A DNA stretch of 16,097 nucleotides from an uncultured Gammaproteobacteria bacterium. Its GTDB lineage: Bacteria; Pseudomonadota; Gammaproteobacteria; Acidiferrobacterales; CAJVXG01. Under the pieces are notes generated by a model. The model had not been told where the DNA came from. It did no database searches and saw only the letters and a list, made by a program, of their open reading frames with translations. Shown one piece after another: positions 6,130 through 13,400 of this stretch. Numbering within the stretch: the stretch's first letter is position 1; each line of letters opens with the position of its first letter. Position numbers and translations under genes: made by a program. The stretch spans positions 1 to 16,097 of the forward strand of contig CAJVXG010000013.1 in assembly GCA_913009215.1 (NCBI GenBank). The letters are read 5' to 3'.

Positions 6130-6147
6130 TATGTAACGTATGTAACG
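6130..6147 (+). repeat. Tandem 9-bp repeat TATGTAACG x2 before the Lys-tailed membrane protein gene
   Basis: TATGTAACG occurs back to back at 6130-6138 and 6139-6147, running into the ribosome binding site GAGG (6147-6150) that lies eight bases before ATG 6159. It may be a regulator site or chance duplication in the divergent spacer 6036-6158. No convincing -35/-10 pair was assigned. Confidence 0.4.
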
Positions 6148-6158
6148 AGGAAATAATA

Positions 6159-6650
6159 ATGAAAAATCATATCCAATTAAGCCTTACAGTGGCCGCGCTT
6201 TTGTATCTGGTTTGGGCGATTTCTTTCCTGATTATGCCGGAAACAGCGCATTCTTATTTTAGTACCGCAGACAAAATAGACGAAGGTATGCTGGCCTTGT
6301 TTGCTGCTAGTTTGCTGGCCTTTGCGGTAATCTTCATGTTAGCCATCAACAACCCGAGCGATGACATGGTGCAGGTATCGGCCGTTGCCCTGGGAACTAT
6401 CGCGGTTGTTGCGGCATACCAGATGTTTATTAGCGATGGTATTAGCCTTAATGTTTCTACAGTACTGAGCCTGATAGTTACGGCAGGGTTAGCGACATAT
6501 CTCATTATTGTCAGCACGGACGGCTTGGTGGATATGTTCACAGGTGGCGGGGCAAAGAGAAAGGCGCCCAGGAAGAAGGCCAAAAAGAAAGTTAAAAAGG
6601 AGGCAAAAAAGAAGACTAAAAAGAAGGCCGTGAAACGTCGTGCTCGGTAA
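6159..6650 (+). CDS. Small four-TM membrane protein with Lys/Arg-rich histone-H1-like tail, function unknown
   Basis: This 163-residue protein has two contrasting parts. Residues 1-120 form four hydrophobic helices (about 8-27, 44-63, 72-90, 98-120) with short polar loops, such as NNPSDDM at 65-70. Residues 133-163 are extremely basic: 21 of 31 are Lys or Arg in KKA/KKK-type near-repeats, like the tails of AlgP or bacterial histone-H1-like proteins. With four helices and the positive-inside rule, both termini should be cytoplasmic, so the tail could bind DNA, RNA or acidic lipid head groups at the inner membrane. That role is inference. The ribosome binding site GAGG is eight bases before the ATG, and a strong terminator follows 36 bp after the stop. 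I do not recognise a named family for the membrane part. Confidence 0.87.
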   Translation: MKNHIQLSLTVAALLYLVWAISFLIMPETAHSYFSTADKIDEGMLALFAASLLAFAVIFMLAINNPSDDMVQVSAVALGTIAVVAAYQMFISDGISLNVSTVLSLIVTAGLATYLIIVSTDGLVDMFTGGGAKRKAPRKKAKKKVKKEAKKKTKKKAVKRRAR

Positions 6651-6685
6651 ATAATGTTGCCCGTTAAATAATATTGCAAGAATAG

Positions 6686-6712
6686 AAAAGGCCCGTTTTT
6701 ACGGGCCTTTTT
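6686..6712. terminator. Bidirectional Rho-independent terminator between the Lys-tail gene and purB
   Basis: AAAAGGCCCGT (6686-6696) and ACGGGCCTTTT (6701-6711) form a perfect 11-bp stem around TTTT, with T-runs for both strands. It serves the plus-strand gene ending at 6650. Its last bases overlap the purB stop codon (6711-6713), so it can also end the minus-strand purB transcript. Confidence 0.93.
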
Positions 6713-8108
6713 ATGTACTATCGATAGATCTTGCCTGATCGGCGGCATTGCCGGTATAGCTGGCGGGGGTTAGCTTCAGTAGCTCCGCTTTTGCCTGATC
6801 TGGCAACTCCAGTTCCTGGATAAAGGCCCGCAGGGTGTCCTGATTAATGCCTTGCTGGCCGCGGGTCAGCGCCTTCAGTTTCTCGTAAGGCTGGTCGATA
6901 TGATAGCGGCGCATTACGGTCTGGATGGCTTCGGCCAGCACCTCCCAGTTGGCATCAAGATCATGTTGCAGGCATTGGCTGTTGATCTCCAGTTTGCCGA
7001 TGCCCTTGATGCAGGAGCGATAGGCAATTAATGCGTAGCCAAATGCCATGCCCAGATTGCGCAATACCGTGGAATCCGTCAGGTCGCGTTGCCAGCGGCT
7101 TATCGGCAATTTGCTCGCCAGGTGTTGCAGCAGGGCATTGGAGAGCCCCAGATTGCCCTCCGAGTTTTCGAAGTCAATCGGGTTGACCTTGTGTGGCATG
7201 GTGGAAGACCCTACTTCATTGGCCAGCACCTTTTGTTTGAAATAGCCCAGTGATATATAGGACCAGACATCACGATTGAAGCCGATCAATATGGTATTAA
7301 AGCGTGCCAGGGCGTCGAACAGTTCGGCGATGTAGTCGTGGGGTTCTATCTGGGTGGTGTAGGGATTGGCCGTGAGCCCCAGCGACTGGATCAAGGCCTC
7401 GCTGAGCTGTGGCCAGTCCGTCTCCGGGTAGGCAATGAGGTGGGCATTGTAATTACCTACGGCACCGTTCATTTTCCCCATCAGCACAACGTCTCTGAAC
7501 TGGTCTCGTTGACGCTGCAGTCGATAGACAATATTGGCCATTTCTTTGCCCATGGTGGTGGGTGACGCGGTCTGGCCATGAGTACGAGATAACATGGCCT
7601 CATTGGCGTGGTTTTTGGCCAGCAGAACAATATTCTGGATCAGTTCGTCCATCACCGGTAGCAGGATCTGGTCGCGCCCCTGCCGTAACATCAAGGCATG
7701 GGACAGATTGTTGATATCTTCCGAGGTGCAGGCAAAATGCAGGAACCCGGTCACTTCGGCAATTTCCTTGATCGGCGCCGTGACCTCTTTGAGGAAATAC
7801 TCCACGGCCTTGACGTCGTGGTTGGTGGTGGATTCGATGGTCTTGATGCGCTCGGCGTCTTCGACGGAAAAGGTTTCAGCAATTTGCAGCAGTTTCTTTC
7901 TAACGCTTTTCGGGAAGTCAGGCACTTCGGCAATGGTTTTTTCCGAGGACAATGCCAATAACCATTGCACTTCGACCATCACTCTTTGTCTGATCAGACC
8001 ATACTCACTGAAGACCGAGCGCAAGGGGGCTGTGATGCGACTATAGCGGCCGTCCAGGGGCGATACCGCAGTCAAGGTATTTAAGGGCAGGTCGTTGGCC
8101 TTGCTCAT
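6711..8108 (-). CDS. purB: Adenylosuccinate lyase PurB
   Basis: Adenylosuccinate lyase catalyses two fumarate-releasing steps of purine synthesis: SAICAR to AICAR and adenylosuccinate to AMP. At 465 residues it fits the E. coli-type PurB (about 456). Visible blocks are the N-terminal AVSPLDGRYSR, the TSEDINN segment (about 128-134), the catalytic His region SRTHGQTASPTTMGKE (His177) and the fumarase/aspartase superfamily signature SSTMPHKVNPIDFEN (301-315), whose Ser pair is the catalytic base region. Substrate-binding segments such as WQRDLTDSTVLRN follow. All are intact. The gene is last in the block rluE-nudJ-mnmA-purB, 59 bp after mnmA, and shares its 3' end with a bidirectional terminator. 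The usual hflD neighbour is missing. The ATG at 8108 is at the expected position although the Shine-Dalgarno is weak. Confidence 0.98.
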   Translation of the reverse strand: MSKANDLPLNTLTAVSPLDGRYSRITAPLRSVFSEYGLIRQRVMVEVQWLLALSSEKTIAEVPDFPKSVRKKLLQIAETFSVEDAERIKTIESTTNHDVKAVEYFLKEVTAPIKEIAEVTGFLHFACTSEDINNLSHALMLRQGRDQILLPVMDELIQNIVLLAKNHANEAMLSRTHGQTASPTTMGKEMANIVYRLQRQRDQFRDVVLMGKMNGAVGNYNAHLIAYPETDWPQLSEALIQSLGLTANPYTTQIEPHDYIAELFDALARFNTILIGFNRDVWSYISLGYFKQKVLANEVGSSTMPHKVNPIDFENSEGNLGLSNALLQHLASKLPISRWQRDLTDSTVLRNLGMAFGYALIAYRSCIKGIGKLEINSQCLQHDLDANWEVLAEAIQTVMRRYHIDQPYEKLKALTRGQQGINQDTLRAFIQELELPDQAKAELLKLTPASYTGNAADQARSIDST

Positions 8109-8167
8109 AATGGAAACAATCTCTTGAAAGACCGAATTTTAAACAATTACCCGGTCATTGTGGAGTG

Positions 8168-9250
8168 TTATGATGAAATAGCCTGGTTGATAGTCGCACC
8201 GCCCAGACATTCTTCCCCCTGATAAAACACAATAGACTGCCCGGGGGCTACAGCGCGTTGTGGTCTGTCAAAGACAACGTGCAGCTGGTCCTTGTCTTTT
8301 ATATGAATAGTGCAGGCCTGGTCGTGCTGGCGATAGCGAATTTTGGCCTGACAGGATAACGGCAGGGCGGGCGCGTTTCCTGAAATCCAGTGTGCGCTAT
8401 TGGCCTCCAGCGACACCGAAAAAAGTGACGCATGATCCTCGCCTTGTGCCACATACAGGGTGTTTGAAGACATGTCTTTGTTACACACATACCAGGCGGC
8501 GCCGGCACCGCCAATGCCCAGGCCCTGGCGCTGGCCAATGGTGTAATACATCAATCCATCGTGTTGACCAAGTTCGCTACCATCCACATCCCGGATGGGA
8601 CCGGGTTGCGCCGGGAGATATTGTGACAAAAATTCCTTGAAACGACGTTCACCAATGAAGCAAATTCCGGTGCTGTCTTTGCGGTCATGGTTGCTTAGGC
8701 CCGCCTCTTTGGCCATTTCTCTTACTTTGCTTTTTTGCAGATCTCCAATAGGAAATATTGTTTTGCCGAGCTCATGCTGTCCGAGCAAATAGAGAAAATA
8801 GCTCTGGTCTTTGTCCGGATCTTTGCCTTTCAATAAATGATACTGCTGGTTTTGATAATTAATCCGGGCGTAATGCCCGGTGGCAATACAATCGGCGCCA
8901 AGATCCAGGGCATGCTCCAGGAAGGCCTTGAACTTGATCTCCTTGTTGCACAGGACATCCGGGTTGGGGGTTCGCCCCGCCTTGTACTCGGACAGGAAGT
9001 GGGCAAACACCCGGTCCCAGTATTCGCTGGCAAAGTTTACCGTATGCAACGGGATGTCGAGCGTGTTGCAAACCGCCTGGCAATCACGCAGGTCCTCGGC
9101 GGCACTACAGTATTTTTCATCATCGTCTTCTTCCCAGTTTTTCATAAACAGGGCGGTAACTCGATGCCCTTGTTGTTTTAGCAACATGGCCGCGACGGCG
9201 GAATCGACTCCACCGGACAGCCCAACGATGACATGCTGGTTTTGTTTCAT
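8168..9250 (-). CDS. mnmA: tRNA-specific 2-thiouridylase MnmA
   Basis: MnmA puts sulfur at C2 of the wobble uridine 34 in tRNAs for Lys, Glu and Gln, using ATP to adenylate the base and persulfide sulfur relayed by the IscS/Tus system. The 360-residue protein has the PP-loop SGGVDS (12-17) near the N-terminus, followed by FMKNWEEDDDEKYCSAAEDLRD. The two catalytic cysteines are C101 (in TPNPDVLCNKEIKF) and C197 (in DSTGICFIGERRF), both present. GHYAR, KDQSYFLY and the C-terminal beta-barrel (YYTIGQRQGLGIGG; RAVAPGQSIVFYQGEECLGGATI) complete the family pattern. It starts 19 bp after nudJ and ends 59 bp before purB, consistent with one transcript. The upstream Shine-Dalgarno is weak. Confidence 0.98.
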   Translation of the reverse strand: MKQNQHVIVGLSGGVDSAVAAMLLKQQGHRVTALFMKNWEEDDDEKYCSAAEDLRDCQAVCNTLDIPLHTVNFASEYWDRVFAHFLSEYKAGRTPNPDVLCNKEIKFKAFLEHALDLGADCIATGHYARINYQNQQYHLLKGKDPDKDQSYFLYLLGQHELGKTIFPIGDLQKSKVREMAKEAGLSNHDRKDSTGICFIGERRFKEFLSQYLPAQPGPIRDVDGSELGQHDGLMYYTIGQRQGLGIGGAGAAWYVCNKDMSSNTLYVAQGEDHASLFSVSLEANSAHWISGNAPALPLSCQAKIRYRQHDQACTIHIKDKDQLHVVFDRPQRAVAPGQSIVFYQGEECLGGATINQAISS

Positions 9251-9269
9251 GGACAGAAAGCGAGATGCA

Positions 9270-9713
9270 TTACAGGTCTGTTATTAAATCCAGCGGATAG
9301 CGTTGTCCCGCCAGATAGTCGTCGAGGCATTTCTGGACTTGTGGGCTACGATGTCTTGCCGCCTCTTGTTCGATCTCGTTTGCCGTTAACCATACGGCTT
9401 GAATAATGCCCTGGTCCAGTGACCGCTGTGGGTCATGGTCTGTGACGGTGCCGCTGAAGCAAAACCGGATATAGGTAACAGGATTTGCCGAACGCTGCCA
9501 GCGGTAGACACCGATCAGGTGTTCGGGCTGAAATCGCCAGGCGGTTTCTTCCAGTGTTTCGCGGGCAACAGCGCTCAAAAGGCTTTCATTATGCTCCAGG
9601 TGCCCCGCAGGCTGGTTGAGTACGGTCATGCCGCCTGCTTCTTCTTCCACCAACAGGAATTTACCATCTCGTTCGACGATGGCGGCAACAGTGACATTGG
9701 GTTTCCAGACCAT
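9270..9713 (-). CDS. nudJ: Nudix hydrolase NudJ
   Basis: A Nudix pyrophosphohydrolase; in E. coli the syntenic NudJ acts on thiamine (pyro)phosphates and nucleoside di/triphosphates. From ATG 9713 it has 147 residues, close to the family's 153. The Nudix box is GHLEHNESLLSAVARETLEE followed by TAW. It fits G-x5-E-x7-REUxEE; the Gly usually found after EEx is Ala here. The catalytic glutamates are present. The N-terminus WKPNVTVAAIVERDGKFLLVEE is typical of NudJ, and the later YRFCF-like strand (TYIRFCFSGTV) is also present. I rejected a TTG at 9731 because it overlaps the end of rluE; AAGGTG lies eight bases before ATG 9713. The gene lies 11 bp after rluE and 19 bp before mnmA, the same order as in E. 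coli. Confidence 0.94.
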   Translation of the reverse strand: MVWKPNVTVAAIVERDGKFLLVEEEAGGMTVLNQPAGHLEHNESLLSAVARETLEETAWRFQPEHLIGVYRWQRSANPVTYIRFCFSGTVTDHDPQRSLDQGIIQAVWLTANEIEQEAARHRSPQVQKCLDDYLAGQRYPLDLITDL

Positions 9714-9724
9714 GGGGTCGCACC

Positions 9725-10273
9725 TTAACAAAGAACCGGGTCTGCTTCACGCCACTGACCGGGTAACAAGTCCTCAAGTGCCCAATGCCCAATACTGACC
9801 CGGACCAGTCGCAAGGTGGGCAGACCCGCCGCGGCCGTCATTCGTCGTACCTGGCGATTGCGACCTTCCTGGATACTGATTTCCAGCCAGCTGGTGGGGA
9901 TGTGTCGCCTTTGTCGAATCGGCGGATCGCGATCCCAGAGTTGCGGGGGTGAAATGGCCCTGGCTTTTGCCGGCCTGGTCATTTGTCCCTGGACCATTAC
10001 CCCCTGTCGCAGTTGTTGCAGGACAGTGTCGTCGACCATGCCCTCGACCTGGGCCCAGTAGGTTTTTTCCATTTTGTGCCCGGGATCACTGATGCGGGCC
10101 TGTAGCGGTCCGTCATCGGTCAACAGTATTAGCCCCTCGCTGTCCCGGTCCAGTCTCCCGGCAGGGTATATATTCTTTATACTAATAAAATCCGCCAATG
10201 TTGACCGACCGTTTTCGTCCGTAAATCGGGACAGTACACCATAGGGTTTGTTGAACAGGATCAGTCTGGCCAT
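9725..10273 (-). CDS. rluE: 23S rRNA pseudouridine synthase RluE
   Basis: A pseudouridine synthase of the RsuA/RluB/E/F family; RluE isomerises U2457 in 23S rRNA in E. coli. The protein has 182 residues, starts with MARLILFNKPYGVLSRF (no S4 domain, as expected for RluE) and carries the catalytic motif GRLDRDSEGLLL-like at 39-50, with Asp42 as the nucleophile. KTYWAQVEG and the C-terminal EGRNRQVRRMTAAAGLPTLRLVRVSIG are strong family blocks. It is somewhat shorter than E. coli RluE (about 217), which mainly reflects a shorter N-terminus. Its position at the head of the nudJ-mnmA-purB block supports RluE over its paralogues. It is divergent from the macroglobulin gene across 140 bp, in which I could not fix promoter boxes. 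Confidence 0.95.
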   Translation of the reverse strand: MARLILFNKPYGVLSRFTDENGRSTLADFISIKNIYPAGRLDRDSEGLILLTDDGPLQARISDPGHKMEKTYWAQVEGMVDDTVLQQLRQGVMVQGQMTRPAKARAISPPQLWDRDPPIRQRRHIPTSWLEISIQEGRNRQVRRMTAAAGLPTLRLVRVSIGHWALEDLLPGQWREADPVLC

Positions 10274-10413
10274 AGCGTTCTGCTGTTATACAACGATTTA
10301 TTTACCGGCTTCTGTTGTCTGGTCTGGGACGGTCAATCATGGTAGTGTATTTCGGCTTCGTGCTATCTTCTGCACACTAACAATAATACTAGACTTGGGA
10401 GTGACATAGGGAT

Positions 10414-13400
10414 TTGAGGAAGCTCTTCGCACTGATCGCATCGATGTTCCGGGCCATTGCCCGTTTCCTGTCCTACATTGTTGGTGGATTACGCTGGTCG
10501 CCACCACCATGGCTGGCCTTTATTGGCCGCAATATTTCCAAAGGCGCCTGTGTTTTGTTTGCCTGGATGCGACAAAACAGGAAAACGGTGGTGTTGACCG
10601 GTGTTGCCTTAGGGTTCACCGGGCTGGTTGCCGCTGGCGGTTATGTCTGGTACCTCAGCATCCCCAAACCGGTTGAGCTGTCGGTTCGTGGCACCAGTCC
10701 CTCAGTGACGCCGATGGCGGAAAACCCTACCTTTGATTCGGTGCAAATCTACTTTGGCGGTTCTGCGGCCAGACTGGACCGGGCGGGCAAGGTCGTCAAA
10801 AAGGGAATCAGCATAGACCCCAAGATCGAGGGTGAATGGCGCTGGGTTGGGGATAACCAAATAACGTTCCAGCCGAAAGTCGATTGGGCCATTGGCCAGA
10901 AATACATCATCCGCTTTGACAAGAGCATGTTTCCCAAGCATGTTTTACTGGAAGATTATGAATACACATTTTCTACGGTTGCCTTTAGGGCCAACATTTC
11001 TCAAAGCGAGTTTTACCAGGACCCGCGTGATCCAAGACTGAAAAAAATCGTTGCCACGATCAGTTTTAATTATCCGGTGGATCCCAAGTCGCTGGAGAAA
11101 CGCATCTCTATGCGCATGAAGGGACAAAAGAAAGGTCTCTTTGGAGTTGGCAAAGAAAGTTTTCCATTCAAGGTCACCTATGACAAGTACAAGGGACAGG
11201 CCTTTATTCATTCCGATCCCGTTACCATTCCACCAAAAGACTCTTTCATGGAGTTGGCCATTGCGCCAGGTATAACGGCAGCACGAGGAGGGAACACTAC
11301 CGAGTCGAGGCTGACTCGTAAGGTACGCATTCCCGGTGTTTTTAATTTTTTCCGCATTAGCAATACACAACTTACCCTGGTGCGAAATGCGCGCTATGAG
11401 CCGGAACAGGTGCTGGTGATACAAACGACGGCCGGAGTGCACGAGAAAGTACTGCAAAAGAATCTCAAGGTCTATATCTTACCGAGAGACTATCCGGCCA
11501 TCGGCGACGCCAAAACAAGAAAGCGTTATCGATGGTATGACGTGAGTGTCATTGGCCCGGAGGTATTGAGGCAGGCAACAGAACTGTCTTTGACGCCACT
11601 GCCGACAGAACGTGAATACGCCAAGTTACACAGTTTTAAGTACAAGGTACCTCCTGGGAAATATCTATACATCAGATTGAATAAAGGTACCGAATCTTAT
11701 GGCGGTTTCCGGCTGGCCAAGGTATTCGACTCCATCCGTCGTGTACCCAAGTTCCCCAAAGAACTGAAGATCATGCACGATGGCGCCATTCTCAGTCTCA
11801 GCGGCAGCAAAAAGCTCTCTATCCTGTCCAGGGACATCGGTGCGCTGCGTTATCGTATTGGTCGGATCATGCCGGGACAAATCAATCACCTCATCAGCCA
11901 GACCAGTGGTAGCGAATTCAAGAAACCCGGTTTTTATTCTGCCAGCAGTTTTAATCTGGAAAACATCAGTGAATTTTTTCATAACATTAAAACCCTGCAG
12001 CATCTGCCCTATGGCAAGACCCAGTATTCGGCATTCGATTTTGGTAACTACCTGACCACATCCGGCGGTGTTAATCACGGTCTGTTTTACATACGTGTCG
12101 AAGGCTGGGATGAGCAGCGCAAACGATCCATGGGGGTATCCGATGGACGCCTGGTGCTGATTACCGATCTCGGTATGTTGGTCAAAGACAATGCGGACGG
12201 CAGTCACGATGTGTTTGTGCAGTCGATCCGATCCGGGCAGCCTGTTGCCGGTGCACGAGTCGAGATCCTGGGCAAAAATGGCCTGGCGGTCATGGGGTCG
12301 ACCACCGATGCGGATGGCCATGTCAGCTTCCCTAATCTGAAGGGGTTGCGACGCGAAAAAACACCGACGGTCTACCTGGTACGCAAGGGACCGGATTTGT
12401 CTTTCCTGCCTTACAAGCGAGGTGACCGGCAGCTGAATTTTTCCCGTTTTGATACCGGTGGCGAGGTGACACGTTACGCCGGCGAGAAACTGAATGCCTA
12501 CCTGTTTTCCGACCGTGGTATTTATCGCCCGGGCGATACCTTCCATGTCGGGTTGATTGTCAAACCACGTAATTGGCGTACCGATCTCGCCGGCGTGCCT
12601 CTGGAGACAATTATTACCGATGCCCGTGGTCTGGCAGTACAGAAAAAGAAAATACGTTTATCGGCCACCGGTTTTGAGGAAATCACATACAAAACCGGCG
12701 AGACTTCACCGACGGGTGAGTATCAAGTACGCGTTTATGTCATCAAGGACCGCAAACGTCGATCCTTGCTGGGTTCGACAACGGTACGTGTGGAAGAATT
12801 TTTACCAGACCGTCTGAGGATTGCCACCAGTTTTTCCAAGACACAGACCAAAGGCTGGGTATCGCCGGACAAGCTTAGCGGCATGGTTTCTTTACAGAAT
12901 CTTTTTGGTACCGCTGCCATTAACCGGCGTGTGGCAGCACAATTGACTTTGTCGCCGGCCTATCCGGTTTTTCGTCCATTCAAGGACTATCGTTTTTATG
13001 ACCCGCTAAGGGCAAAGAAATCGTTCTCGGAACGCCTCGAGGACCGGCAAACCGACGATAAAGGTGAGACCGTGTTCGATCTGGATCTGGGGCGGTTCGA
13101 CAAGGCCACCTATCGCCTGACCTTCCTGTCTCAGGGCTTTGAGGCCGCAGGTGGGCGCGGCGTTACTTCAGAAAGCTCAATCCTGGTGTCGCCCCTGAAA
13201 TATCTTGTCGGCTACAAGGCCGATGGCAGCTTGCGTTACATCAAGCGATATGGAGAACGCAACGTCAGATTAATTGCCATCAACAATATGCTGAAAAAGT
13301 ATAAGGCAGGCGGGCTTAAGGCGCACTTGCTGGAACAGCGCTATGTTTCGGTGCTGACGCGGCAGAGTAACGGCACGTACAAGTATCAATCGGTATTAAA

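Noticed and set aside
6540..6640. Lys-codon near-repeats as a CRISPR or minisatellite array
   Set aside because: The repeats are in frame, irregular and explained by the Lys/Arg-rich protein tail; there are no spacers.
6254..6748. Minus-strand frame rich in Phe and Leu opposite the Lys-tailed protein
   Set aside because: It is the complement of AAG/AAA codons, crosses a strong terminator and has no start context.
9714..9731. TTG start for nudJ
   Set aside because: It overlaps the rluE stop, and ATG 9713 has a well-spaced AAGGTG.
10274..10413. Promoter boxes for the macroglobulin gene around TAATAC (10384-10389)
   Set aside because: No matching -35 element at suitable spacing; the AT-rich hexamer alone is not enough.
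10702..11457. Minus-strand open frames opposite the first part of the macroglobulin gene
   Set aside because: They are shadows of the plus-strand coding frame, with no ribosome binding site and no family motifs.
11665..12546. Long minus-strand open frame of 293 codons
   Set aside because: It lies entirely inside the macroglobulin gene on the opposite strand, has no recognisable domain, and the plus-strand frame carries clear family motifs.
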